DNA of 64,000 bases from Paenibacillus sp. R14(2021) (GCF_019431355.1 NZ_CP080269.1:1302001-1366000); one strand, 5' to 3'. Shown: positions 53,986 through 63,568, counted from the first letter of the stretch. Made by a program: numbers and translations. The notes: generated by a model from the sequence alone, not told the origin.

Positions 53986-54504
53986 TTAGTCGTTGACCGT
54001 ATTCGGAGCCGCGCCAAGACCGCCCGTTGTAATGAGGCTGCGCAGATCCGGTTCGATATCGGCAGGCTCGGTCCTTGCCGAGTATTGCTTCACGACATGT
54101 CCTTCCTTATCGACCAGGAATTTCACGAAGTTCCATTCGATTTCACCGGTGCGATAGGGAGCCGGAACCTCTTCAAGCAAATACTTGAACAGCGGGTGCG
54201 CGTTCTCGCCTTTGACATCAATTTTCGCGAACATCGGGAAGGTGACCGCATAATTCAATTCGCAGAAGCTTGCGATTTCTTCGTTGCTTCCCTGCTCTTG
54301 ACTGCCGAACTGGTTGCAAGGGAAGCCAAGTACCACAACGCCTTCGCTCTGATAGGTTTCAAAAATATGCTGCAGCCCTTTGTAATGAGGCGTCAGGCCG
54401 CAGGCGCTAGCCGTATTGACTATCAACAGCGTTTTCCCTTTATAAGCTGCCAGCGTGGTATCTTCACCGCTGATCGTCGTCACCTCGAAATCATAAATAC
54501 CCAC
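53986..54504 (-). CDS. Glutathione peroxidase-family thiol peroxidase
   Basis: A 172-residue peroxidase of the Gpx fold with Cys35 in NTASACGLTPHY at the peroxidatic position, LGFPCNQFGSQEQG (Gln and resolving-type Cys) and WNFVKFLVDKEG. Bacterial homologues use thioredoxin rather than glutathione. The family usually has Lys before the active Cys (ASKCG), here Ala. It detoxifies peroxides in the cytosol. GGGAGG lies before the ATG. Confidence 0.92.
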   Translation of the reverse strand: MGIYDFEVTTISGEDTTLAAYKGKTLLIVNTASACGLTPHYKGLQHIFETYQSEGVVVLGFPCNQFGSQEQGSNEEIASFCELNYAVTFPMFAKIDVKGENAHPLFKYLLEEVPAPYRTGEIEWNFVKFLVDKEGHVVKQYSARTEPADIEPDLRSLITTGGLGAAPNTVND

Positions 54505-54617
54505 GGATCTTCCCTCCCAAAATTATTGCATTTAATTAAATTGTATAAAATCATTATAGACCATATGCACAGGGACAGGCAACTTTTCCCTGCGCACTTC
54601 CGGGGCAGGCTTCCTTT

Positions 54618-55526
54618 CTACCGGCTCAATACATGCTGCAGCTGATCAGCGAGGTCCTCACCATGTTCCCAAACGAGGGGACGAAGCCCCTCAGGGCGGC
54701 TGCCCGTCGCAGAAGTATGGCAAGTCCAGATGACGGGAATATCGCTGCCAAGCGCGTAACCGGCATGCAGCCACAACTCCGCTTCCGGCGTCGTGACGTC
54801 CGCAATGATGAGCTTGCATTTCGCTAGCCGCTGCAGCACTGATTCTATAGGCTTGCCAAGAGAGGCTTCACCGTCCCCGTCCTCCAGCAGCTTAGGCGCA
54901 TATCCGAGCTGAATCAATCTGGGGAATACCGTTTCCATCCACGCTTGGACCGTTTCATCCGAGCCGCCTGGCAGCATGACGAAGCAAGGCTTGAACGTCT
55001 TGCCGCTAGAGCTCACTGCAGCCTCCAGCCAGCCTTTCTCCGTCAGCCGGAACGTCGAGCCGATTCGCTCGATGAAGCCATCTTCCTTCAGCTTCTCCGC
55101 AATATAGACAAGCTCCTGCAAATTCATCGAGTACGTCAAGTTATAGCTTTGCGAGAACTGATTAATCACGACGGGCTCCATCGGCCCGCCGGCATGGCGA
55201 TGCAAGTAACGCAGCAGCCGCTGGCCCTTCTCTTCCGTTGTCAGCGGAATGAGCGGGGATTTCAGAATACTATCGCGTTCCTCGTACGAGATGACGACCG
55301 TCTCCTCGCAATCGCATTGTTCTCGGATATACGCAGAAATAATCGGGAATTCGTTCCGTTTCTCGGAGTAAGAAAGCAGCCGGAACGGTTCATAGCTTCC
55401 ATCGGCAAGGCCGTAAGAGCCGCTTGGCGAGCAGAGGCAATTCATATACCATTCGCTGCTGCCTTTATGTTTCACCTGTACTAACGCATCGCAGAACAGG
55501 CATCGCTTCGTTTCCAATACTTCCAT
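54618..55526 (-). CDS. Zinc-finger/winged-helix/Rossmann-like protein of unknown function
   Basis: A 302-residue protein. The N-terminus has Cys pairs (RCLFCDALV, NCLCSP) and a further CDCEE, suggesting a small metal site. The middle (about 110-190) is winged-helix-like (GFIERIGSTFRLTEKG). The C-terminal region (about 200-302) reads KPCFVMLPG, CKLIIADVTTPEAELWLHAGYALG, the pattern of nucleoside 2-deoxyribosyltransferase/TIR-like sensor folds that bind nucleotides or NAD. GGGAGG nine bases upstream supports the ATG at 55526. No partner gene is visible. Function unknown. Confidence 0.6.
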   Translation of the reverse strand: MEVLETKRCLFCDALVQVKHKGSSEWYMNCLCSPSGSYGLADGSYEPFRLLSYSEKRNEFPIISAYIREQCDCEETVVISYEERDSILKSPLIPLTTEEKGQRLLRYLHRHAGGPMEPVVINQFSQSYNLTYSMNLQELVYIAEKLKEDGFIERIGSTFRLTEKGWLEAAVSSSGKTFKPCFVMLPGGSDETVQAWMETVFPRLIQLGYAPKLLEDGDGEASLGKPIESVLQRLAKCKLIIADVTTPEAELWLHAGYALGSDIPVIWTCHTSATGSRPEGLRPLVWEHGEDLADQLQHVLSR

Positions 55527-55619
55527 GAGTGTCATCCTCCCTTATAATTGAAGGATTCGAAGCTGCCGCTCCCTTATAGGGTGCAGCGGGCATTAAGCTT
55601 TTCTCATGATTGATGTACC

Positions 55620-55823
55620 CTATTTTGCGCGCTTTGAAGCGGTCCAAATCCTGCCATCCCAAGATGCCTCGTCACCAGCCTTGAGCTTCGGCGACATTTT
55701 CTCCTTCATGACGCGAAGCACGCGCCCGTTTACCGCGATATACATCCCTTGCTCGTCAATGGAAGTGACGACTCCCATTCGCCGAACCGCGCACTTGCTT
55801 CCGGTTGCTTCTAAGTTGTTCAT
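55620..55823 (-). CDS. Small basic hypothetical protein (67 aa)
   Basis: A protein starting MNNLEATGSKCAVRRMGVVT, with IDEQGMYIAVNGRVLRVMKE and DEASWDGRIWTASKRAK, suggestive of a small beta-barrel. AAAGGAG ten bases upstream gives a clear start. It looks like the last chromosome-core gene before the accessory region. No family recognised. Confidence 0.6.
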   Translation of the reverse strand: MNNLEATGSKCAVRRMGVVTSIDEQGMYIAVNGRVLRVMKEKMSPKLKAGDEASWDGRIWTASKRAK

Positions 55824-56499
55824 GCTCGTGCATCTCCTTTGTCAAAAAAAACGACCGGGCGCCAATGCCCGAATCGCCCCTTCCTGCTCGAATCTTAATC
55901 TCGTTCGTAAATGGAGCCGGAGCGGCTCCCATGTAATACATAATAGTATACATTTCGAGCCTAAATAGCTGCGACTTTTTAGGCTCAATTTTGACGTTCG
56001 TCAATATTAGTGCGCGTTATATCATATTATACTATTATACTCTTCTGTTGACCTCATCGCTGCCAGCGATAGAGATCATTTCTCTTGATATGTGTTATAG
56101 TCGGTTAAAACCTTATGAATTGGATATTATAAACCATTGTCCGTTGAAAAAGGTGAATTTAGCTGATTGATGCTGGTGTTATACATCGAATTTACATCAA
56201 AATTGCCATCAAGGATTGATCACGAGAACTACAACTTCTTTATAACTTAAATGACTTTACCAATTTGGCTCTGGTAATGTGCATAAGTGGTAAAGTCATT
56301 AACAGCAAAAAACAGCTTCAATTATTGGAAAAACGTATTACTCCTTATCCTTACCTTTTATCAACTCTGACATATATCTTCCGCCATACCACGGTCCCGC
56401 TACCTTTCTAGTGGTTGATGCCGTCCACTGCGACGCAGATGCTCCATTACGAACATCTGCGTCGCTCGACGAATTATCCGTGTACCTGCCCCATCTGAT
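55824..56499. other. Gene-poor, A/T-rich region with two inverted repeats
   Basis: No convincing gene. AATGACTTTACCA (56250-56262) and its exact complement (56288-56300) form one dyad; GCGACGCAGATG (56430-56441) and its complement (56454-56465) form another next to the 3' end of the SnoaL-like remnant. Open frames here lack ribosome sites. Confidence 0.6.
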
Positions 56500-56786
56500 T
56501 CAGGAGTCGCTGAGGATGAAGTGCTCACCAATGGAGGTGCTGGCAAACTTCTCGTGCATCAAGCGGGCGAGGAGTAGCACCGAACTTCGTGGCCGGTGGT
56601 TCACCACTAGGTGCTGGGCTTTCCCGGCGTCGTTGCGGGTAACCATGACGACAACGCCAGTGGGCTTGCCGCTGATCGAAGTGGTGTAGTCCTCGAGGAA
56701 GCCTTTGTCGCCGTAATTGTCGGCGAAGTTGAATTCCTGATACTCATATAACGTACGGAAGGTTTTTTTCGTTCCTTATCCGACAT
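56500..56786 (-). pseudogene. SnoaL/NTF2-like gene remnant with internal deletion
   Basis: GGTGGAGG and ATG at 56786 begin MSDKERKK, like the start of the intact gene at 61.6-62.0 kb. The sequence then jumps out of frame to LYEYQEFNFADNYGDKGF, VVNHRPRSSVLLLARLM and ends GEHFILSDS at 56500. About fifty codons of the N-terminal half are missing. It is a decayed duplicate of the gene at 61607-62047 (LYEYQEFHFADKYGDNGF, VVNHRPRSSLLLFSRLM). Confidence 0.85.
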
Positions 56787-57119
56787 ATTTTACCTCCACC
56801 TTAAATTTATACTTATTTTGTCATGAATCTGGGACAATTATGCAATTTTATTCTTATACTCTTCCAACATAACCTTGCGACTTGGTCTTACCCGCGAATT
56901 CCGGTGGAGATCCACTATAGCTTGTACCGCGGCCACTTTCTCCCTCTCTTGTCCAATTCGAACTTACCTGCCTTAAGCAAGAATTTATCTCATAACGCAA
57001 AAAACCAGCTAATACCTGTCAAGCATTATATGTTGGTTGAACCTTGTTCTGTTGGTATACTTCATTTTAGGTACAACAAATAAACATTCATTAGAGAGAA
57101 GGTTTATGGGTAAATATGG
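56787..57119. other. Intergenic region between the SnoaL remnant and IS110
   Basis: A/T-rich, with scattered short open frames but no protein-like one with a ribosome site. The right end of the IS110-family element should lie in its last part, but these elements lack clear terminal repeats. Confidence 0.5.
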
Positions 57120-58252
57120 TTAAGCCTTGTTGGCGCAAGCGATCACGACCACCTTGTACGGCTTGCCATCTTTCCTTTTCTTGTCGTAATACTCTTTTAT
57201 CCTGCCATTCGCACTTCGCCGAAGACCGCATTGTACGGTAAATACAAGGCTCGCCTTAAGCTCTTAGATCCCTTTTTCGTTATTTTGTTACTAGTTGCTG
57301 TAAACTTTCCTGAGCTGAATATTGCAGTATCCAACCCCGCATAGGCTACAAGCTGCTTGGGGTCTTTAAATTGCTTTGCATCTCCTACCTCCGCAACGAT
57401 GACAGCAGCCAGCTTGTCCCCAATGCCCGGAATACTCTTTACCAGCCCTACTTCAGGAAGCTCGCTCGCAATTTGCTGCATGAGCTCTTCGAGATCTGTT
57501 ATCTGCTTCAAAAATGCGAGCAGCAACGCGATCATTCCTTCCAGCGCTTTGGATTGTGAGTGGCTTTTGGGCTGCCTATGCCAATGCTCCAGTAGTTGTT
57601 GCAGTTTTTCCATTTTCTCGGCTACCCATTGTTTTGAACGGGCTCTACCGGTCACTTCTCCAAACACTTCATCGATTCCTTGGATGTTACCTTCCAAGCA
57701 TCGTTGCAGTATGAGCAAAGAGGTGACCGAAAATAGATCCCGAAACAGTTGCGTGTACGTCGGGAATACCTGATCAAGCAATGCTCGTGAATTTAACTTG
57801 GCCTGCACAAACATTCCTGTGATGAACTCATGCTGCCTGGTTACGTGCTGAAGCTCCGTGTACGCTTCTTCCCACGTCCAATGGGGTTTTACATCCCCGC
57901 GGTAATACATTTCAGCCAGATGCCAGGCATCGGCGGCATCGGACTTTACCTTTCGAAGCTGCGTGGCTCTCGCTCGCTTTGAAAGTAATGGATTAATAAT
58001 GACATGTTTCCACCCTTGGTGCTTCAAATGCGAAACAAGTCCCCGATGATAGTGTCCTGTTGCTTCAAGTACAACGACTAGTTCCATCCCTGTATCCATG
58101 CGCAACTCCGATAACACACGATCTATTCGTAAAAAACCATGATTATTGTACGTGATGATCTCTAGTTTCCCATACGCATCATTTCGCCTCAAAAAGGCTT
58201 GAATAACACTACTGCCTTTTGAAACGTCGTCAATGCCTACTACCGGTTCCAT
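57120..58252 (-). pseudogene. IS110 family transposase, frameshifted near the C-terminus
   Basis: The main frame (58252 to 57197) encodes 351 residues with the RuvC-like acidic residues in VVGIDDVSKGS, VVVLEATGHYH and KSDAADAWHLAEM, and the Tnp_20 part with KSIPGIGDKLAAVIVAEVGD and the serine-containing KKGSKSLRRALY. Near 57235 the frame shifts: QCGLRRSANGRIKEYYDKK and GKPYKVVVIACANKA continue in another phase to a stop at 57120-57122. So the C-terminus is broken by a single-base indel and activity is doubtful. TAGGAGGATGTT precedes the ATG. Confidence 0.85.
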
Positions 58253-58364
58253 AACATCCTCCTAAGCAAATTGCCGGCACTCCCACGATGGTTCCAAACC
58301 CATAGTTCGCTTGTTATGCGAGGTCATTGCTTCTACCAGCTCAATCATGGTCATTGGGGACAGT

Positions 58365-58418
58365 GGGAGAACAGTTTTGCTTTCGGGGTCAATGCCCCTA
58401 AAAGCCGCACGTTCTCCC
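58365..58418 (-). ncRNA. Candidate IS110 bridge-RNA stem-loop
   Basis: In the noncoding end upstream of the transposase, GGGAGAAC (58365-58372) pairs with GTTCTCCC (58411-58418). Inside, GCTTT pairs with AAAGC and GGGG (58385-58388) with CCCC (58395-58398). IS110 elements of the IS621 group make a bridge RNA from this location, so this nested hairpin is a candidate part of it. Confidence 0.5.
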
Positions 58419-58521
58419 CGCTACCGCCATCATAGAATGCCTAAAAAAATAGGCCAACCAGTATATTCGGGTTACCTAATAATACGAAAAAGCTGCAATT
58501 TACGCGGCTATGAGCTGACAG

Positions 58522-59616
58522 TTAACGAAAAAACTCCTCAAACTGTTTAATGGTCTCTTGAGGTTTCTCCTCTGCAATCCAGTGTCCGCATTTCTCGAAT
58601 ATCACCATTTTCACATCAGTTGCGTATTGGCTTAAAAAAGGCTCAAGCCCAAACTTAGTACCGCCAATACCGAGAACTGGCATGGACAGCTTTCCATACG
58701 ATTTGAGATCTTCAATATCTTGCCTGTATGCTTTATACCAACCGTTACTTGCACGAATTGCCTCAGGGCTTTCATATTTCGCATTATAGATCGCTTTATC
58801 TCTTTTGGTCATGGAAGCTTTGCCATAAAGTTGATAATCAAAGATCCAACTGTGAAGTATATCCGCTTGTTTTCCCTGCAGCAATTGCTCTGGCAAATAA
58901 GGTATAGTATTCACAGCAAACCACCACGGGAACCAAGAACGATCAGGATTACTCAAATCATAAACGCCTGGAGGCGGAAGAATAGGGATTTTCAGGAATC
59001 GGTCATTGGGATGTGGAACATCCAACATGGCTAGTTTTTTTGTAGCTTGAGGATAATTGACTGCATAAGCGTAAGCAACCATTGACCCTATATCATGTCC
59101 TACGATGTTAACTTGCTTTAAGTCAAGTTTTTGAACCAAGGCATAAATATCTGCAGCCATTGTCTTCTTATCATAACCTGATTCAGGCTTGCTAGAACTT
59201 CCCATTCCACGATAATCAATTGAAAAAACATGAAACTGTTTTGCTAGGTCAGGCATAATTTTGTGATACGAATACCATGTTTGCGGCCAACCGGGAAGAA
59301 GTAACAGCGCTTCGCCTTTACCGCCTTCAACATAGTGAATCTTGATTCCATTAACCTGTTTGTAACGATTGTTGAACCCTGGAAGTTCTTTGACTAGCTC
59401 CTTATCAGTAATTGCTTTGTTGTCAACTTTTGGTTCGATAGAACGCTGTGAATCCGAAACCGTTTACAACTTTAGATCAGAATCCGTTGAAATTGAGCTT
59501 GAATCCATTCCATTCTGATTTTGCCGATTATTGTTTTCTGCACAACCTGAAAGAAGCAGCGACATGATCAGCGTAATTGCCATTAATTCGAACACACTCG
59601 ATTTTCTTCTGAACAA
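58522..59616 (-). pseudogene. Epoxide-hydrolase-like alpha/beta hydrolase lipoprotein gene with internal stop
   Basis: A TTG start at 59616 after GAGGAGG opens a frame with a lipoprotein signal (MAITLIMSLLLSGCAENN) that runs in one phase to 58522, except for TAA at 59464-59466 (codon 51). The hydrolase part has LLLLPGWPQTWYSYH, VNIVGHDIGSMVAYAY with the nucleophile Asp, and FEKCGHWIAEEKP with the catalytic His. Translation could restart at 59256 (MPDLAKQFH) but would lack the oxyanion-hole region. GC content is lower than in the core genes. It has a close paralog at the right window edge. Confidence 0.8.
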
Positions 59617-59758
59617 AAATATCCCTCCTCTTTACATTTTAGCAAAGACAGCACTAGTCATTGTTTGTTGCCAGAACAACAATCCCAATATGCCTATAGC
59701 TTCATTTTACCTTTCGTAGTATTTCGCACTTTCAAGCCGATTACTCCGACCGTTTCCA

Positions 59759-59764
59759 TAAGTA
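59759..59764. repeat. Target site duplication, left copy
   Basis: TAAGTA directly precedes the left inverted repeat GGGCTTGCT and is repeated at 61361-61366 after the right end. Confidence 0.8.
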
Positions 59765-61360
59765 GGGCTTGCTAAACAAATCAATTTGATTGCAAAAGCC
59801 TCACATTCAAGCACAGCCGAAACGCTTGTAGCCATGCGAGAGACGAAAAAAAGAAAAGTCGTAGTCTTCGCTCCAGATTCATCACGAGGAACTGTAGGCT
59901 GATGACGGTCTCGCTCGTCGCCTGAAGGCGTGCTCGAACACGACCAAGCCCATAGCAACGCTTGCCCTCGCCGAACTTGCCTTCAATTGCGTTACGCTCC
60001 GATGCATCGAGCTTGGAGAGACGCTTAGCTTCATCTTGATTAGCAGATGGTCGCCAAAGCTGCTGTCGGCTGAGGCGGATGCCCAAACCCTTGCAATAGC
60101 GCAGGTTTTCGCGGTTACGGCAGATCTGATCGGCAAGCACCGCTTCGGGGTAGAAGCCAAAGCGTTTGTAGTAGGCTTCCACCGAGGCTTTCAGCGTGAG
60201 ACCTTCATAGAAATTATCCCAGTCCAGTTTCTCTTCAAACGCAAAACCGTTCACCAAGCCGATGGCGACTTTAGCGCCAAACTCTACACTAGCCTTTGCC
60301 TTGCCACGTACGATGGGACGAACGTGCGGTTGCGAGATGCTGACGATCCGATCCGGGACGCTGTGCGAGCGTTCATCGAACATCTGACGTTGCTGGCGGT
60401 ACAGCTCCTGAATGACCAACAGTTTTTTGTACAGGCTCCTGGGCAGCGCAGATAGCGTACCGGTTCCAGCTAAAGCGGCGACCGATCTTAAGTTGCGCGC
60501 AACGAACCGCAGTTGCTTTTCGATCGCCTTGCGCATCGTACTGGGCTTTACGCGCCGCTGCTTGGACACGGCAAGGTACGCTTTTCTTGCTTTTTGCCGT
60601 TAGGTGCGCGGTTTTTCCATCTTTCCACGGTGCGGCTCGTGAAGCAGGTCGATGATGATTTCCAACTTTTCTCGCGCGTCATTCAGCAGCGACAGGTCGG
60701 TAGGGTAAGCCATGTCTGCGGGTGCACAGGTGGCGTCAAGGAGCAGCTTTCCTTGATGAATAGTCGCTTCGGCGCTTTGATTCGTGAGATTCCCGTTTGT
60801 GCCCTCTGCAGCGCAGCCGCCGCTCGAATCGTTGACTTCTTCGAGGGCTATCCATTCATTGACTTCTTGAATGACGTCGCTGCCAAGTCGTTTGCGGAAG
60901 TGAGTCATGAGTGACGCCTGAAAAGGGCGTCGGTTCTGATAACCCGGCAGCCCCAGGAAGTACTGCAGATACGGGTTCTCCAGAATCTGCTGAATTGTCT
61001 CACGATCATCAATCCCGAGCCGCTCTTGTATGATAAGCGCTCCGAGCGCGACACGGACGGGTACCACTTTTTGACCCTTTTGGCTTCTTTTGAAGGACTT
61101 GGCGTACTTCTCCTCGACCTTCGCCTATGGGATCATCGCGGCGAGAAGCACCCAGCGGTTATCTTCGCTTAATTTTCCGCCAAACGGCAGGAAAAAATCT
61201 CCTGGCATGATGAGTTGGCCATCACTTCGTTGATACATGATTTCGTCCTCCAGATGCACGGTATTTACCGGACTGTCTACCGGTTTCCTTGCATCTTATT
61301 TCGAAAAAATATGGTCAAACCCTTGTTATTCCTAGGTTTTTCATTCATTCAGCAAGCCCT
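59765..61360 (-). mobile_element. IS1182-like insertion sequence (1596 bp)
   Basis: The ends GGGCTTGCTAAA (59765-59776) and, inverted, GGGCTTGCTGAA (61349-61360) are imperfect terminal repeats extending to about 20 bp. They are flanked by 6-bp direct repeats TAAGTA. Inside is a single transposase gene with two nonsense codons. Intact ends and target duplications point to a fairly recent insertion. Confidence 0.85.
59781..61238 (-). pseudogene. IS1182 family transposase with two in-frame stop codons
   Basis: One reading frame of 485 codons from ATG 61238 (MYQRSDGQLIMPGDFFLPFG) to 59781. It is interrupted by TAG at 61125-61127 (where family members have Trp in PWAKVEEKY) and TAA at 60600-60602 (Tyr position in RTYRQKARKAYL). 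The DDE residues are visible: Asp in LLLDATCAPADMAYPTDL, Asp in AVLADQICRNRENLRY and Glu in ERNAIEGKFGEGKR. The stops would leave three fragments, so the element can move only if complemented. Confidence 0.88.
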
Positions 61361-61366
61361 AAGTAT
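61361..61366. repeat. Target site duplication, right copy
   Basis: TAAGTA follows the right inverted repeat of the IS1182-like element and matches the left copy exactly. Confidence 0.8.
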
Positions 61367-61606
61367 GCGTATTTTACAAATCAATAAACAAAAACGTCAA
61401 TTAGCCCCACCTAATATTAAGATGAGGGCTGCGCTTTGATACACGAATAAACACACGAATTCCCGAGTCATTTTCACTCATCATTCAGATCGCTTAGCTT
61501 TGTACAATTCTACATTTCAACGATTTATCCGCCCGTCATAGGTAACAGTGTGAAAACTTGGACGTCATGCTGAAGTTGGATACTGGCGGTTGTTGGTACG
61601 TCCGTT
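61367..61606. other. Intergenic region without recognised gene
   Basis: A/T-rich sequence between the IS element and the SnoaL-like gene. I see no frame with a ribosome site and no clear terminator. Confidence 0.5.
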
Positions 61607-62047
61607 TCAAGACTCGCTAGCGAGGAAGTGATCGCCAATTGCGGTTCCGGCGAACTTCTCGCCCATCAAGCGGGAGAAGAGCAACAACGAGCTGCGTGGC
61701 CGGTGGTTCACCACAATGTGCTGGGCCTTCCCCTCTTTGTTGTTGAAAACTGTGACAACAACGCCGACGGGCTCACCGCGAACCTGAGTTGTATAGTCCT
61801 CGAGAAAGCCGTTGTCGCCGTATTTGTCGGCAAAGTGGAACTCCTGATACTCATACAGCGAGCGGGCAGTGACCACGATTGAACGAACTTCATCTGCGCC
61901 CTGAGCGGCGCCGACCATCGCAGCGCCCTCAAGTGTGACGTCGTCGGCTAGGTTGTCTAACCATGCCGGGTAGTAGTGTTTTCGGAGATTGGGATCGCCG
62001 ATCCCCAAATATTGAGCATTTTTTTCATTTCGTCTTTTTTCCGACAT
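61607..62047 (-). CDS. SnoaL/NTF2-like domain protein
   Basis: A 146-residue cone-shaped NTF2-like fold protein, with HYYPAWLDNLADDVTLEGAA, RSLYEYQEFHFADKYGDNGF and HIVVNHRPRSSLLLFSRLMG. AGGAGG seven bases before the ATG gives a clear start. A deleted copy lies at 56.5 kb. In both places it neighbours alpha/beta-hydrolase genes. NTF2-like proteins of this kind act as small hydrolases, isomerases or ligand binders; no specific activity can be assigned. Confidence 0.8.
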   Translation of the reverse strand: MSEKRRNEKNAQYLGIGDPNLRKHYYPAWLDNLADDVTLEGAAMVGAAQGADEVRSIVVTARSLYEYQEFHFADKYGDNGFLEDYTTQVRGEPVGVVVTVFNNKEGKAQHIVVNHRPRSSLLLFSRLMGEKFAGTAIGDHFLASES

Positions 62048-62058
62048 ATTGATTCCTC

Positions 62059-62244
62059 CTATTGATTTATCCTTACTTTGTCGTCAAATAATTGCTTATT
62101 TATATTTTCGGGAATGCCAAGCGAAATTTTATGTTTCTGTGGCTTAGATTCTTCGTGCTTCGGCAGCATTTCCAGAATGATCAAGGAACTAAGTAGCAAA
62201 GCAAGCAAGAACCAAAAAGGTAAACTAAGTGGTTGAACATGCAG
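62059..62244 (-). pseudogene. C-terminal remnant of a membrane transporter
   Basis: A 61-codon open stretch without start codon: HVQPLSLPFWFLLALLLSSL, IILEMLPKHEE and a hydrophilic tail ending DDKVRINQ. A last transmembrane helix plus charged tail is typical of an MFS-type transporter C-terminus. It ends 11 bp upstream of the SnoaL-like gene start. Confidence 0.5.
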
Positions 62245-62326
62245 TTAAATGGTGTCTAACAATTGGAGGTGCAGTTCATCGTCGGCTGCCTTATGTTTTG
62301 GAGTAGCATTATCGTTCCCAATTAGC

Positions 62327-62545
62327 TCAAACGTAATCGCGTTCGTCCTCGATGATGGCCTTCAGTATTCCAGCCATCCCTCCAAATTTGACGTAGATTG
62401 TTCGGACGGCAACGTGGGCCTCACGTGCAATCATTTCAAGACTGACCTTTCCGTAGCCTCTTTCCGCGAATAGCGCCGCCGCCAAATGAAGTAGCAGATG
62501 GCGTCGCCCCTCGCGATCTGCCATGCATGGCCGGCCCGCTTTCAC
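62327..62545 (-). pseudogene. Truncated TetR family regulator (DNA-binding domain only)
   Basis: Seventy-two residues containing a TetR helix-turn-helix: HLAAALFAERGYGKVSLEMI, AREAHVAVRTIYVKFGG. The frame ends at DERDYV after about seventy residues, where TetR proteins continue with a ligand-binding domain of 120 or more residues. The only start is a GTG without a good ribosome site. It is probably a broken regulator of the neighbouring hydrolase or transporter genes. Confidence 0.7.
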
Positions 62546-62665
62546 ATGGCCGGCCAGTGGCGGACGTCCGCTCTCGGGACTGTTGGCAGGGCTCTCATTT
62601 CGAAACGGCGCAATCGGCGTAAGCCTGTGGCGGAAAGTCCGCGCGTGCTGCGAGCTTGGCCAGCA

Positions 62666-63568
62666 TCAGCCGTCGATTTCGGCTCGAAGCTCATCTGCGG
62701 TCTGCTTTGGTGCCTGCAGATGCGGATAATGGCCGAGACCAGGGAGAATCGTAAGCTTTAAATTATTACGCTCAGCGAACTCGACGCCCATTTCCTTCTT
62801 GACGTAGCTATCCTGTTCGCCCCACACGACTTTCACGGGCACTTTGAGCTTCGACATATTGGCTTCAAAATAGTCCTGGTCGCGGGTGAAGTGAGAGTAG
62901 TAGTGATAGAACGCGTCGGCCGCAGTGATATCGCCGTCCCACCCTTTCGCTATATCGTCCCTGAACTCCTGGGGCAACGTGTAGCGCTCTTCTGTCGGAT
63001 TGTCGCGGAAGAACGTGTTTGCCAGGATTTCATCTCGGGTCTGGTTCATCGCAGCACGCACGACATCGGACGAGGGCTTAGATTTCAGAGCCGCCAGGTT
63101 TTCCCACATGTACTGCGGCCGGTTGAATGGCGCAAAATCTCCGACGATGATCTTCCTCGCGATTTGTGGCTGTTCCAGGGCGGCCAGCAACGCCGGCAAC
63201 CCCCCGATATCGGTCGCGTAAATCACCAGCTTCGAGCTGTCGATACCGGAAGCGCGGATATATTGTTCCAGCACCTGGGCATAGTCTTTCGGTGCGTAGG
63301 AAAAGCGATCGGCGCTCGGACGTGAGGATTGTCCGTAACCGGGCCAGTCAAACGCATGAACCTCATAATCGCTGGACAGAGATTCGGCAATCGGCTTCCA
63401 CGAATACATCGACTCTGGGAAGCCGTGTAGGAACAACACCGTAGCCTTCGGTTGGGCAGGACGATAGACCATATGACGAAGCTTGATATCCGAATTGACC
63501 TGCAACTCGCCAATCTCCATCTTTGGCGACGGTGTTGAGTCCAGTTTTGCTGTAAAGTTAGTGTTCAT
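62666..63568 (-). CDS. Alpha/beta hydrolase (haloalkane dehalogenase/epoxide hydrolase-like)
   Basis: A 300-residue alpha/beta-hydrolase. The oxyanion-hole motif is FLHGFPESMYSW, the nucleophile Asp is in VIYATDIGGLPALL, further acid residues are in VVWGEQDSYV, and the catalytic His is in PGLGHYPHLQ. There is no signal peptide. Its GC content is higher than that of the hydrolase pseudogene at 58.5 kb, so it has a different origin. GAAGGATGG lies about 12 bases before the ATG. It is upstream of the truncated TetR gene. Substrate unknown. Confidence 0.85.
   Translation of the reverse strand: MNTNFTAKLDSTPSPKMEIGELQVNSDIKLRHMVYRPAQPKATVLFLHGFPESMYSWKPIAESLSSDYEVHAFDWPGYGQSSRPSADRFSYAPKDYAQVLEQYIRASGIDSSKLVIYATDIGGLPALLAALEQPQIARKIIVGDFAPFNRPQYMWENLAALKSKPSSDVVRAAMNQTRDEILANTFFRDNPTEERYTLPQEFRDDIAKGWDGDITAADAFYHYYSHFTRDQDYFEANMSKLKVPVKVVWGEQDSYVKKEMGVEFAERNNLKLTILPGLGHYPHLQAPKQTADELRAEIDG

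Larger units (their letters stand above)
57120..58470 (-). mobile_element. IS110-family insertion element (ends approximate)
   Basis: It comprises the frameshifted transposase and the conserved-looking noncoding segment upstream of it. IS110 elements have no terminal inverted repeats and make no target duplication, so the borders are estimates. Confidence 0.55.

Noticed and set aside
56430-56465. CRISPR-like or attachment-site repeat
   Set aside because: The 12-bp dyad near the SnoaL remnant occurs once, with no spacer array or integrase gene; no CRISPR array or tRNA gene was seen anywhere in the window.
56411-56689. Plus-strand frame of 92 residues
   Set aside because: It is the antisense of the SnoaL-like remnant, which matches the intact gene at 61.6 kb on the minus strand.
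56823-57083. Plus-strand frame of 86 residues
   Set aside because: No ribosome site, no recognisable motif, in A/T-rich intergenic DNA beside an IS element.
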